The notes under the pieces: generated by a model | Databases searched by the model: none | Told to the model about the DNA's origin: nothing | The model's input: the letters and a program-made list of their open reading frames with translations, nothing else | Part shown: one piece after another, positions 52,659 through 62,352 of the stretch | Layout: every line of letters begins with the position of its first letter | How positions within the stretch are numbered: the stretch's first letter is position 1 | Source of the DNA: CAZAMB01 sp964486335 | Lineage (GTDB): Bacteria; Planctomycetota; Phycisphaerae; UBA1845 | NCBI GenBank assembly: GCA_964486335.1 | Contig: CAZAMB010000004.1 | Location: 124,001-188,000, forward strand | Length of the DNA: 64,000 nucleotides | Direction: 5' to 3' | Made by a program: the position numbers and the translations under genes

Positions 52659-55600
52659 TTACGGTCCTTCACACTCAAGTTGCGGTGTACAGTCGAAACC
52701 GGCGGGCCAACCAAATGCCGGCGAACAATGGTTGTCAAGCTGGCACTCGACTTCGCAACAGTCATCCGTCGTGCATCCGCCCGCATCCTCGGCGCAAATC
52801 AGGTTTTCGCCCGCGCAGACCCGGGCCAGAATCGCGTTGCATGCGAACCACGGTTCGCAACGAGCCTGCCCGCTGATCGAATAGTGTTCGCAGTACATGC
52901 TATCGTTTCCATACCACGCCGACATGCCGCACGTCCCCTCAGCGCATTGCCACGCGGGCTTTTTGTTGGGACCGTTTCCGGTTGCGCTCCAGCAGAATCC
53001 GGGACCACCGCCGAAGTCTTCACCAAAACAGGACAAACCGGCTTCCGCGCCCTCGCATTGGTCGTCGATCATGCAGGAGCAGCCCACCCGTGTCTGCGTT
53101 TCACTGACGGCATCGGTGCAGCGGCGACAGACGCCCCACCCATTGACGTCGATGCAGGTCATTTCGCCGAGACCTGCGTCATCGCGACAATAATAGAAAT
53201 TGCCGAGCTGATCCTTGAAATTGCCATCAGGGTGAAACTCGCCTTGCAGGTTGAACGGATCGGTCAAGGCATATTGATGGTCGCCCTGCACAGTCCGGGC
53301 GCAAGGTCCGCCCGCGCAATCACCGTCCGCATTGCATTTTGACGGGTCAAACTGGCACGTTTCGGCGCTGTAACCGCAAGCGGCATAGCTTCCGGGCGGA
53401 AGACCCACACCTCCGCTGCAACCGGCCACACTAATCGTGCATGCTTCCGTACATGAGAGACTTCCCATGTTGTAACCGAACGAGGCACATGAGGTTGTGC
53501 CGAAATCGGTTCCGTCGCAAGCTTCATCCTCGTCGTCCTTCACGCCATTGCCGCAGCACTCAAGACCGCGCTGAACCGCCGCGGTCGACGCGAGCTGACC
53601 GCCTACCTGGTATTGCGGACCGGGGCTGGACCCGCCGTCCGACAGAACCGCAGGCCAAATCACGAATGGATTGACGGGCCACTGCACCTGACACGCGGCG
53701 TGTTCCAGGAATCCGACGATTGTTCCATAGGCACCATCGCACGAATAATCTTCGGATTCGGAGCACTTTTTGTCGGCCCGCTGATTGAAGGCCACAAAAA
53801 TGTCCACGCCGACGGGGAGTCGACAAGCGTTGCATTTCAGATTGGCGAAATCGTCCGAAATGAATCCTCCGCACAAATCGATGGGTGGGATGTAGTATTC
53901 GTTGAGAACGTGGCAAAGCCCGCCAAGGCAGAAGGCGCGTTCCAGACGCGACTGATCTGTTCCAGCACAAGCGGTGTACGTTCCGCAGTCGGCGTCCGAA
54001 CTGCATGCCAGCGTGGAGCCGGGACCAGGTGGATTGAGCAAGGGTGTTCCGCCGAGTTGTTTCACTTGCGCCCACGTTCCAAAACGCGCGCCGTTGTGAC
54101 CAACGCCGATCGTCCAGATGCAGTTCCCGTCGGGACAACGCGATTCGCCGTACATCGGATTCGTTCCATCGCCGCCGGTCCAGTATTTGCCCATGAAACG
54201 CAGGAAGACTTCGGCTTCGGTTGCAAGCGAACCGGCCGGTCCGGTCGCGCCCTCGAACTCGTTGCCGTCATAGCCTTCGAGCGCGACACTGTCGACGAAA
54301 TCCCAGTTGAATCGCGGCGAGGCATCCTGCCAATCGGAGAAATCACACGAATCTCCGTCCCAAAGGCAATGCGGGCGCTTGGTGTCTTCAGCGGTCGGAT
54401 AGTAAGTTCCGCCCCGTTGACTTGACCAACCACGATAAACCGGTTCTTTCGTGTTGCGGAGTCGAAACACGTCCTGGCTGTAGAACATTCCCTCGGCCGT
54501 TCCCTGACCGGGAATCGGAACGCCTATGTCGCCGGCGAGAAACGACTCAAGGAGTGACCCCGAATGCAATCCGGGCTTTCCCGCCCTGCCGGCAAAAGAG
54601 ATGCCTGCGACGTGTTCCGCAATATTTCCGATGAACCCGAATGCGGTATTGGAGTAACTGTTCAATCCGGTCGGTACAGGACCCCCGGGGTTGTAGAGCA
54701 GACAGGTTCCAAGGCGTGCCATGACGGCTTCAAAGATGCTCGGTCGTCGAACAAAGTAACCGGTATTGCCGATCGTGTTGTTCGCCGCCGGGAATTGGGG
54801 AAACTCAGCCGCGAAGGAACCGGCGGGAAACCCGGTCTCCGTCGCCAGTGTGATCTCCTCTAATGCCCAATGGCTCATGGTTGTGTAGCCTCGAAGTGCG
54901 TCGAGGTTGGGCACGAGTACGTCGGCTTGCGAGTGAACGATTCGCGGAAGGCCGGACCGATGACCCAATAGATGACCGAGCGTCACATTGGTCCAGCGTG
55001 AATCGGCAGCATTCACAAGGTTTCCGCATGTCGCCAGGTTTGCGCTGCAATCCGCTCCTCCAAACCCCATGGGACAACCGATACAGATTCCGGTTGTCGC
55101 AGGTGGGATAAGGGGAACGCAAGAACCGCCGTAAGGACATGGATTGGACGCCGCGCAATCGGGAAGCAGCCCCGAAATTGTCGCCGTCGAAAGCGGCGGA
55201 TCGCCACCCTGGCACATGACGTTAAATAAGTTCGCCGGCAGAAGGTTCGGGTCCGCGCATAACGCAAGCGCTTCCACGTCATCGTCGTCTGGATTCGGCC
55301 CCGGCAAAATCTGCGACTTCACGACGTCGCGCAGTACCGCGGCACCGACGCTCTTGCTGATGCTGCCGATGCGAAACGGAGAGTTCGGCTTGGTCGGTGT
55401 CGGTGCGGGCAAGGTGAATCCCGGCACGTGGTTGGAGACATTGAACACATCGCCGCAGGCTTCAAGATAGTCGGGATCGTTGGTGGGCGCGCCGCTGAGA
55501 TTTCCGAATCCGCGAACGTGCACCACTTTTCCGAAAACGCTGATTCCCAGCACGCCAGCGCCGATACAGCGGTGTCGCATAAACGTCCGCATGACGTCGT

Positions 55601-56672
55601 CGAATGGTCGAAACAAATCGTGGCTTTGACCGCTGCTCTTAATGCCGCCGCGCGGGTCGATCGTCAAAAACCGAATGGCACATTTGTCAGGAAAAGAATC
55701 GCTACATACCTGGAGGGGAATAATTTCGGCAGACAGGAAGCTCGCGGCCGGCGCGGTGTACAGATACCCGCCGCGGACGGGTTCGAGCGTACCGGGTCCA
55801 AGAAGTGTCCAGTCGAAATCCTGGTCGACGAGTCCTCCACCCAGTGCGCGAGCGGTCAACATGCGTTGCCGGCCGGCTTCGATGGACTCATCCGTTCCTT
55901 CCACGACAATTCGTGTCGGCGGACGGAGAACGGTGGGATCTCCACCGCCATTCTCGCAATACCGACCGCTCGCTCGACCCTCACAGACGCAAACGATTTC
56001 ATCGCCGGTATCCCGACAAGAACCCTGGCCGGAGCAAAGCCGACGGCCGCATTCGTCGCCGAGTTTGCACTCTCCGGTCGGCGTTCGTTCGTACCCCACC
56101 GCGCATTGCTCGCAACTTGTCCCGATATACCCGGGCTTGCATGCGCAGGCGGAATTGTCACCGCGTTGAACACATTCACCATGTCCGCTGCAACCATCGC
56201 GCCCACAAGTCGTTACAATCTCCACACACTCATATTGGATTGGGTCTGCACTGAGGAACTCGTCGGTGTCGGGGTTCAACAGTCCAAGTTGACCGCTTCG
56301 ATGGCGCAGAAACCAACCGGGAGGACAAACTCCCAGTCCCTGACAACTTCCGGTGTACGAATTTAGGAACGATCTTACGTCGCGCAGGTCAATATCGTGG
56401 TCGCTATCGCGATTGAATGAAGTCAGGCAAAAGTTCTCGTTTTGACCGCTCGGCGGCGTCGGACGGTTGTTTGGGCCGGCTAGGCAAGTGGCGATGTTCG
56501 CGAAGTCTTCAAGGGCTATGTCGCCATCCGCGTTAGCGTCGATCGCCCCCAGCGTTCCCGGAACGCAGGGAATTCCCCTCGGCATGCCCTGACCAAGACC
56601 AAGACCGGTAAAGCAGGTCAATGCGCATAGTCCGGTAATCAACGTGATTTTCGGCGAGCCAAATCGAATCAT
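52659..56672 (-). CDS. Giant surface protein: dockerin loops, EGF-like modules and serine beta-lactamase-fold domain
   Basis: About 1337 residues from the ATG at 56672, with AAGGGG eight bases upstream (an ATG at 56708 would add 12). After a signal peptide come two calcium loops (AIDANADGDIALEDFANI and FNRDSDHDIDLRDVRSFL), unusually at the N terminus. EGF-like Cys modules follow at about 155-240. A class C beta-lactamase/esterase-like domain spans about 355-900, with the nucleophile motif S-I-S-K (Ser437, Lys440) in FRIGSISKSVGAA, YSNTAFGFIG as the Tyr motif, and GHRSGLPR. The last 350 residues are Cys-rich (for example CGNGVKDDEDEACDGTDFG). It is presumably an extracellular serine hydrolase; the substrate is unknown and antibiotic resistance is not implied. 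Monocistronic. Confidence 0.82.
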   Translation of the reverse strand: MIRFGSPKITLITGLCALTCFTGLGLGQGMPRGIPCVPGTLGAIDANADGDIALEDFANIATCLAGPNNRPTPPSGQNENFCLTSFNRDSDHDIDLRDVRSFLNSYTGSCQGLGVCPPGWFLRHRSGQLGLLNPDTDEFLSADPIQYECVEIVTTCGRDGCSGHGECVQRGDNSACACKPGYIGTSCEQCAVGYERTPTGECKLGDECGRRLCSGQGSCRDTGDEIVCVCEGRASGRYCENGGGDPTVLRPPTRIVVEGTDESIEAGRQRMLTARALGGGLVDQDFDWTLLGPGTLEPVRGGYLYTAPAASFLSAEIIPLQVCSDSFPDKCAIRFLTIDPRGGIKSSGQSHDLFRPFDDVMRTFMRHRCIGAGVLGISVFGKVVHVRGFGNLSGAPTNDPDYLEACGDVFNVSNHVPGFTLPAPTPTKPNSPFRIGSISKSVGAAVLRDVVKSQILPGPNPDDDDVEALALCADPNLLPANLFNVMCQGGDPPLSTATISGLLPDCAASNPCPYGGSCVPLIPPATTGICIGCPMGFGGADCSANLATCGNLVNAADSRWTNVTLGHLLGHRSGLPRIVHSQADVLVPNLDALRGYTTMSHWALEEITLATETGFPAGSFAAEFPQFPAANNTIGNTGYFVRRPSIFEAVMARLGTCLLYNPGGPVPTGLNSYSNTAFGFIGNIAEHVAGISFAGRAGKPGLHSGSLLESFLAGDIGVPIPGQGTAEGMFYSQDVFRLRNTKEPVYRGWSSQRGGTYYPTAEDTKRPHCLWDGDSCDFSDWQDASPRFNWDFVDSVALEGYDGNEFEGATGPAGSLATEAEVFLRFMGKYWTGGDGTNPMYGESRCPDGNCIWTIGVGHNGARFGTWAQVKQLGGTPLLNPPGPGSTLACSSDADCGTYTACAGTDQSRLERAFCLGGLCHVLNEYYIPPIDLCGGFISDDFANLKCNACRLPVGVDIFVAFNQRADKKCSESEDYSCDGAYGTIVGFLEHAACQVQWPVNPFVIWPAVLSDGGSSPGPQYQVGGQLASTAAVQRGLECCGNGVKDDEDEACDGTDFGTTSCASFGYNMGSLSCTEACTISVAGCSGGVGLPPGSYAACGYSAETCQFDPSKCNADGDCAGGPCARTVQGDHQYALTDPFNLQGEFHPDGNFKDQLGNFYYCRDDAGLGEMTCIDVNGWGVCRRCTDAVSETQTRVGCSCMIDDQCEGAEAGLSCFGEDFGGGPGFCWSATGNGPNKKPAWQCAEGTCGMSAWYGNDSMYCEHYSISGQARCEPWFACNAILARVCAGENLICAEDAGGCTTDDCCEVECQLDNHCSPAFGWPAGFDCTPQLECEGP

Positions 56673-56905
56673 TCCGATACCCCTTATTCTGGTTGAGAAG
56701 TGTCGCATTTCTTACAAACATTGAACTGCGTATAGGCCCGGGCATACGGCGATAGTGCGAATGCCTTCCTTTCTGAATGGTCGGGAATCAGTCCCAGAAC
56801 TCACGAAAGTCGCGGGATGAATATTCGGCGCCACAAACCGGGTAGAATCGGGTGCTTTTGGCTTTCGCGAATTGAGTCCTTGCGAGCGAGGGCGGGTTGC
56901 GTCCC

Positions 56906-57526
56906 ATGGGGCAGCTAGAAACAGATCTAATCAAGAAAGCGCGCGACGGCGACCGAATCGCTTTGGGCGAACTCCTTGAGCGGTTCGGGCCTGACGCCAG
57001 GCGGTCGTTGGCTGATGGCATTCCAGCTCCATTCCGGTCCGTGTTGTCCACGGATGACGTCATGCAACAGACCTACGCGGATGCATTTGTTGCGATCGCC
57101 CAATTCCAAAGTGATCAGCCAAGATCGTTTTCGGCCTGGTTGACGGTTCTTGCAAAGCGGAATCTGGTCGACGCCATTCGAATGCTGAGTTCGAGCAAGC
57201 GCGGCGGACGACAATTCCGGTCGACCGTGTCACGCGAAGAATCCACGGATTGTCTGTGCGAGCTGTTGATCGCCGAGCAGGGGACGCCCAGCGGTATTGT
57301 CGCCAAGCGCGAAGCGAGGTCGGCCCTCGCAGCCGCTCTGTCCGGACTCACCGAGATTTACCGCCGAGTGGTGGAACTCTACGACATTGAAGGATTGCCC
57401 GTCGCCAAAGTGGCGGAAGTGTTGGATCGAAGTGAAGGGGCCGTCTATATGCTTCGCGCCCGGGCCCATGATCGGCTCCGTGCATTGATGGGCGTGCCGG
57501 AGAAGTACTTTAGCGATCCGGCGTGA
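56906..57526 (+). CDS. ECF-like sigma factor paired with a protein kinase
   Basis: 206 residues from the ATG at 56906; a TTG three codons earlier is possible. Region 2 reads IKKARDGDRIALGELLERFG and DDVMQQTYADAFVAIAQF, with FSAWLTVLAKRNLVDAIRML. Region 4 reads LTEIYRRVVELYDIEGLPVAKVAEVLDRSEGAVYMLRARAHDRL. There is no obvious anti-sigma protein; instead a Ser/Thr kinase gene starts 43 bases downstream. Sigma factors next to kinases are frequent in planctomycetes, and phosphorylation probably replaces an anti-sigma factor. That regulation is inference. Confidence 0.9.
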   Translation: MGQLETDLIKKARDGDRIALGELLERFGPDARRSLADGIPAPFRSVLSTDDVMQQTYADAFVAIAQFQSDQPRSFSAWLTVLAKRNLVDAIRMLSSSKRGGRQFRSTVSREESTDCLCELLIAEQGTPSGIVAKREARSALAAALSGLTEIYRRVVELYDIEGLPVAKVAEVLDRSEGAVYMLRARAHDRLRALMGVPEKYFSDPA

Positions 57527-57569
57527 TGATCGCCGCGGAATTCCGACTCAATCGGTAGGCAAACCACTG

Positions 57570-60140
57570 ATGAGAGATTTGACGCCATCCCGCGAAGAGA
57601 GCCTGCGAGAGCGCGAGTTGATCGACGCGGCCGCGAATGAGGTGTTCGGTTCGACCGTCGCGGACGCGAAGCTATCTTCCGGAACGACTGCCCGACCCAT
57701 CGACGCTTCCATTCCGACGATTCCCGGGTACCTGATGATCGGACCGCTGACTCGAGGCGGACAAGCTGCCGTTTATCATGCCCTTCACGAGGCAACAGGG
57801 CGCGAAGTAGCGATCAAAGTTCTGGATCGACCGGTTGGCGGCGGATCCACCTCATTCGAGCGATTTGATCGGGAAATCAGCATCCTCGCACGACTTCAAC
57901 ATCCAAACATCGTGGCGGTCCACGACAGCGGCACGACAGACGGGCAGCAATTCTTCGTCATGGACTTCGTCGCCGGCCGACCGGTCGATCGGTATTTGTC
58001 GGACGTGAACCCCGGTGTCGGGGAGATTGTACGAGTTGCGATCAAGATCTGTGACGCGGTTCACGCGGCGCATCTGCGCGGCGTGATTCATCGCGACCTG
58101 AAACCGGCCAACATTTTGATTGACGACAATGGCGAACCCCATATTCTCGACTTCGGACTCGCCAAACTTGCGAGCGGTCAAGGTCGCGGATCGACGCATC
58201 GAGCGGTTACCGTCTCAGGACAGTTCGTCGGATCGCTCCCATGGGCCAGTCCGGAACAAGTCAGCGGCGACACCGCGGGCACGGACCTCCGCACCGACAT
58301 TTACTCGATTGGAATCATTCTGTTTCATGCCCTTGCCGGGCGATTCCCCTATGACGTCCATGGCCCGATCCACAAGGTGTTTTCCAACATCCTTGAGGTC
58401 GAACCGATAAGAATGCAACGGCTCCGCCCAGGAATCGCGGCCGACGTCGAAACCATCGTCAGAAAATGCCTCGCCAAAGACCCCGAACATCGCTACCAAA
58501 GCGCTGCGGCGGTCGCGGAGGATCTTCGTCGGTTTCTTGCGGACGAACCGATTGTCGCTCGGCCGGCAAGCACCATGTATCAGCTCGGCAAGTTGATCCG
58601 ACGCAACAAGCTTCCGACAGCACTGATTTTGGCCTTGTTGGTGGTTATTGTGGCATTTGGCGCCTGGATGGCCGTGTTGTACCGAGGGGCCGAAGCGGCG
58701 CGGGCGGCGGAATACCGCCAGCGACTTCTGGCTGAAGCCGCCGAACAGGAGGCGCGGTCCTCGGAAGAATCGGCGCGGCGGATCGCGAGCTTTCTCACGG
58801 AGTTGTTTTCGTCAGCGCAACCGGATTCGAGCAAGGGGAGAGACATTTCCGCACGAGAGATCGTCGATCGCGGCGCGGAACGACTGCGCGATGCGCTGTC
58901 GGATGACCCCGATACTCGAACGACGCTGATGATGACCATTGCCGACGTCTATCGAAGTCTGGCGATGTACGATTCCGCGCAGTCGCTTCTGCAAGCGGCA
59001 GTGGACATTCGGCGCTCGACGTTTGGCGAGGATCACGAGAAGACGTCCGGCGCGCTCGTGCAACTCGCCGGCGCACTGCGAGATTTGGGGAAGTATTCCG
59101 ATGCGGAAAGCCTGTATCAAAAGGCCATCGCCGCGCAGCGCCGAGCGCTTCCGCGCAACGATCTGCAAATCGCTCAATCACTAAACAACTACTCCGTTCT
59201 GCTCTGCAAACAATGGCGATTCGCCGAGGCGGAACCGCTCGATCGTGAGGCACTGAAAATCCGCAAAGAAAGGCTTGGACTTCGGCACGCCGACGTCGCC
59301 CAAAGCCTCAACGGCCTGGGCATGATTCTCTTTCGATTGGGCGACCTGGATCAGTCGGAACCCTTGCTCCGCGAGGCGCTGGGAATTCGCCGGCACGAAT
59401 TCGGAGACGTTCACTCAACGGTGGCGGCCACAATCGACAATCTCGCGAGACTGCTCGACAAGAAAGGACAATTCGCGGAGTCCGAACGCCTGTTTCGCGA
59501 AGAATTGGCGATTACCGAAAAACTTTACGGCACGGAACACCCGCGGGTCGGATTGTGTTTGGACAATCTGGGCATCTCTTACTACGGACGGACCCGGTAC
59601 GAAGATGCCGAACCGCTTTTTCGCCGATCGCTGGCCATTTCACGAAAGTCGCTCGCGTCCGACCATCCGGAGTTGGCGAGCACGGTCGGAAACCTTGCGG
59701 CTACGCTTTCAAAGCTGGACAGGATTGAAGAAGCTGAGCCGCTGTTTCGTGAATCGATTCACATTCGGGAAATGAACAATGACCCCCATCATCCTTCATT
59801 AGCCTCTCCCCTCCTGGGACTAGGGACAATCCTGCTTCAAACGAAGAAAGCCGAAGAGGCCGAACCGTTGTTGCGTCGCGCCGCAGCAATCCGGCGATCG
59901 GCGAAACCGTCCGACGAGTGGGCCATCGCAGCGGCCGAAAGCGCTCTTGGTGAATGTTGCGTTTTGCTTGGTCGCTACGAGGAGGCGGAATCGATTCTAT
60001 TGAACAGTTATCAGCAATTGGTCCGCTTGAAAGGCGACGCGGATCCGGAGTCTGTTCGGGGTCGCCACCGGCTGTTCCTGCTTTATTCGAAATGGGGGCG
60101 ACCAGACCAAGCGGCAACGTGGAAGGACGCAGCAGGCTAG
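57570..60140 (+). CDS. Membrane Ser/Thr protein kinase with TPR sensor region
   Basis: 856 residues. The Hanks-type kinase domain (about 54-320) has the Gly-loop GPLTRGGQAAVYHA, catalytic Lys84 (VAIKVLD), HRDLKPANIL (Asp176), DFGLAKL and SLPWASPEQVSGD. One membrane helix lies at about 352-374. Outside or after it are about nine tetratricopeptide repeats (about 465-840) of the kinesin-light-chain type (A-E-x-L-x-R-E-A-L-x-I-x-x-x-x-x-G-x-x-H-P). It probably senses an envelope signal and acts on the adjacent sigma factor. The stop codon shares the CTAG tetranucleotide with the converging gene. Confidence 0.93.
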   Translation: MRDLTPSREESLRERELIDAAANEVFGSTVADAKLSSGTTARPIDASIPTIPGYLMIGPLTRGGQAAVYHALHEATGREVAIKVLDRPVGGGSTSFERFDREISILARLQHPNIVAVHDSGTTDGQQFFVMDFVAGRPVDRYLSDVNPGVGEIVRVAIKICDAVHAAHLRGVIHRDLKPANILIDDNGEPHILDFGLAKLASGQGRGSTHRAVTVSGQFVGSLPWASPEQVSGDTAGTDLRTDIYSIGIILFHALAGRFPYDVHGPIHKVFSNILEVEPIRMQRLRPGIAADVETIVRKCLAKDPEHRYQSAAAVAEDLRRFLADEPIVARPASTMYQLGKLIRRNKLPTALILALLVVIVAFGAWMAVLYRGAEAARAAEYRQRLLAEAAEQEARSSEESARRIASFLTELFSSAQPDSSKGRDISAREIVDRGAERLRDALSDDPDTRTTLMMTIADVYRSLAMYDSAQSLLQAAVDIRRSTFGEDHEKTSGALVQLAGALRDLGKYSDAESLYQKAIAAQRRALPRNDLQIAQSLNNYSVLLCKQWRFAEAEPLDREALKIRKERLGLRHADVAQSLNGLGMILFRLGDLDQSEPLLREALGIRRHEFGDVHSTVAATIDNLARLLDKKGQFAESERLFREELAITEKLYGTEHPRVGLCLDNLGISYYGRTRYEDAEPLFRRSLAISRKSLASDHPELASTVGNLAATLSKLDRIEEAEPLFRESIHIREMNNDPHHPSLASPLLGLGTILLQTKKAEEAEPLLRRAAAIRRSAKPSDEWAIAAAESALGECCVLLGRYEEAESILLNSYQQLVRLKGDADPESVRGRHRLFLLYSKWGRPDQAATWKDAAG

Positions 60141-61033
60141 TTCTTCGGCTTCGTCGGCTGATGCCTCAAGAGTGTCAAGCCGCCCGGCGACACACGACAG
60201 TAAAAAGGGAGATGGCCGCCGAACTCGCCATCCAGCTCGAACGGAACCGAGTCGGGCGATTCGATTTGAAGTTCTCGAAACTGATGGTATTGCACATCGC
60301 TCTGTTTCTGGCGTCGCAATAAAGTTCGAGCGGCGTGCATCAGAAGCCGGGGACGGGTCGCACAAGGAAAAATCGCCAGGTCGAGCAGCCCATCATCATG
60401 GCGTGCCTGATGAAGTATTCGCATATTCACTGAGTAGCGGGACGTGACCCCAAGAATCGCGAAGCCACGCCCCGAAAAAACCGGCAGTCCATCGGCGCGA
60501 ACGTGTAGCAATGGAAACCCATACGCCCAAAAGGCTCTCCAGATAGGCCAAAAATAGTCGGCGTGCGTAATGTGGCCGCGACGCATTCGGCTCATGCGCA
60601 GGACGCACTCGGCATCGAACCCGATTCCGGCCACCGAGTGGAACCATCGAGCATCGTTCACGAGCCCCGCGTCGCTTGAGTAAGGCTTTCCGAAAAGAAG
60701 CGTTTCAACGATCTGAACTGGATCATCTGGCATACCCATTTCGCGGGCAAAGAGGTTTTCCGTTCCGGTACGGAGAACGACCAGCGGAATGATGCGCCCA
60801 TTCAATCCGTTGACGACTTCGCCCAACGTTCCGTCGCCTCCGACGACAAGCAGGGCTTCGACCCTGGCGCCGACATTCGCCACCAATTCCGTCGCATGAT
60901 CCGCGCGTTGGGTGATCGCAATGTCCAGTGTAGCGCCACGGAGTTCCAGCAATTCCTGAACGCGCCGAACCATGTGCAACATGTCGCGACGCCCGGAGAC
61001 GGGATTGACGATGGCCAGAAAGTGTCGCCTCAT
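60137..61033 (-). CDS. Diacylglycerol kinase-like lipid kinase
   Basis: 298 residues. The DAGK catalytic domain at the N terminus has FLAIVNPVSGRR and VVGGDGTLGEVVNGL (Gly65-Thr69, ATP binding). A C-terminal beta domain follows (about 130-290). Members phosphorylate diacylglycerol, sphingosine-like lipids or related alcohols in lipid recycling; the substrate is uncertain. Convergent with the kinase gene and overlapping it by four bases. It is followed (upstream on this strand) by the PhzF gene 26 bases away, so they may be co-transcribed. Confidence 0.9.
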   Translation of the reverse strand: MRRHFLAIVNPVSGRRDMLHMVRRVQELLELRGATLDIAITQRADHATELVANVGARVEALLVVGGDGTLGEVVNGLNGRIIPLVVLRTGTENLFAREMGMPDDPVQIVETLLFGKPYSSDAGLVNDARWFHSVAGIGFDAECVLRMSRMRRGHITHADYFWPIWRAFWAYGFPLLHVRADGLPVFSGRGFAILGVTSRYSVNMRILHQARHDDGLLDLAIFPCATRPRLLMHAARTLLRRQKQSDVQYHQFRELQIESPDSVPFELDGEFGGHLPFYCRVSPGGLTLLRHQPTKPKN

Positions 61034-61059
61034 GGTTCGCGTCTTTCGTGAAACTTTCG

Positions 61060-61989
61060 CTAAACCATGAGTGTTCCACGAACCGTGGTCACTGCCTGCC
61101 CACCGATCCGAACGGAACGAGTCGAAGACGATTCGTTTTGGACGAGCGCATGAAGAAGCCCGGTTCGCCCTCCGGGAATACCCTGGGTACAGGTCATGCC
61201 CGCCACGCCATCGTGCGTCGGCACAATTCCCCTCTCGACCAAGAACATAGCCAGGGGACCATGCACGCTACCCGTCACGGGATCTTCGTTGATCCCGCAG
61301 GTCGGGACAAAGAACCGGGACTGAACATTGACCGCGCTGGTCAAGGTGCGAACCGTCGACACACAGAGGCCGCGAAGACCCTTACCTTTCAACGCCGTGG
61401 TCAGTTTCGAGTAATCGGGAATGATGGCAGTTAAGGTTGAAAAATCTCGGACAAGGATAATCGCATCCTGATCCTGAGTACGAACGGCCGGATGGTCGGA
61501 GTCGAGGTCATCGCCTTGGATTCGAAGCGCCGCGACGATTGTGGACACCTCCGCGATCGGTGTGAGGACCGGAGGCAATAATTCGAGCCAATAATATATG
61601 CGACTTTGGAGGTCCGACATCTGTTCGACATGTCCGTGCAGAACGCCCGAACGAGTGTGGATCCGAAGGGGTCGCAGCTCCTGCGAACCGGAAACGGCAA
61701 GGATTCCCGTTTCGAACAGCGCATGCATTCCGGCGATGGTCGCGTGCCCACACATGTCGACTTCGGTGGTCGGGGTGAACCACCGAAAGGCCACGTTTCG
61801 TTCGTTGGCCCCCTCAGACCCGGAAGACTTCGGCGACATAACGAATGTTGTCTCGCTCAGGTTGAATTCTCCGGCGATGCGCTGCATCTGCGAATCCGAT
61901 AGTCCGTCGGCGGCAAGAACGACCGCCGCGGCATTTCCCGAAAATCGCTCCCCCGCGAAGGCGTCCACAATGAAACATTCTCTCGACAT
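61060..61989 (-). CDS. PhzF-family isomerase/epimerase
   Basis: 309 residues from the ATG at 61989, with GGAG seven bases upstream; the frame is open 29 codons further. It has the twin hot-dog PhzF fold: FIVDAFAGERFSGNAAAVVL, the catalytic Glu46 in NLSETTFVM, RWFTPTTEVDMCGHATIAG, and a late GINEDPVTGSVHGPLA segment. Family members isomerise small acids such as the phenazine precursor; most bacterial copies are not in phenazine clusters, and no phz genes are here. Exact reaction unknown. Confidence 0.9.
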   Translation of the reverse strand: MSRECFIVDAFAGERFSGNAAAVVLAADGLSDSQMQRIAGEFNLSETTFVMSPKSSGSEGANERNVAFRWFTPTTEVDMCGHATIAGMHALFETGILAVSGSQELRPLRIHTRSGVLHGHVEQMSDLQSRIYYWLELLPPVLTPIAEVSTIVAALRIQGDDLDSDHPAVRTQDQDAIILVRDFSTLTAIIPDYSKLTTALKGKGLRGLCVSTVRTLTSAVNVQSRFFVPTCGINEDPVTGSVHGPLAMFLVERGIVPTHDGVAGMTCTQGIPGGRTGLLHALVQNESSSTRSVRIGGQAVTTVRGTLMV

Positions 61990-62352
61990 GTTCCGGCTCC
62001 ATTCAGCGAAGGATCGACTCGGGAATCGATGTCCATCGTATGAACGCATTCGCTGGCGTGCAATTCCATACTGCAAATGCAGGAAACTTTCCCGGCATCA
62101 TCTGATCCGACACCATCCAATCGGTTCGGAGAGTCTACGAATTCGTTCCGCGCGACCACGACTTTGGCAGAAACTGCGCGCGTGCCAACCATCGACATAA
62201 AAACAGTTTGGATTTTTCTTGCAAGTTGAATTGGCGGTCGCTATGCTGCGCGACCAATCCGACTGTTCGGGCCATCCGCCCGTTGCGTCAACGGAACGGA
62301 CAATTCGAGGCTTCGAGCCGGACGAGCATCTTTCGACAACAGGAGCGTGAGT
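61990..62352. other. Divergent intergenic region upstream of the M43 protease
   Basis: 363 bases. It includes a possible promoter (62219-62247) and the AGGAG site at 62341-62345. Nothing else recognised. Confidence 0.4.
62219..62247 (+). promoter_or_regulatory. Possible sigma-70 promoter for the M43 protease gene
   Basis: TTGCAA (62219-62224), 17 bases, TATGCT (62242-62247). Each box has four of six consensus bases. It lies about 105 bases before the start codon at 62353. Confidence 0.35.

Noticed and set aside
52659..56672. Antibiotic-resistance beta-lactamase
   Set aside because: Only the fold motifs SxxK and YxN are seen, inside a giant multi-domain surface protein; resistance function is not supported.
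61060..61989. Phenazine biosynthesis gene
   Set aside because: It belongs to the PhzF superfamily, but no other phz genes are present; the name would mislead.
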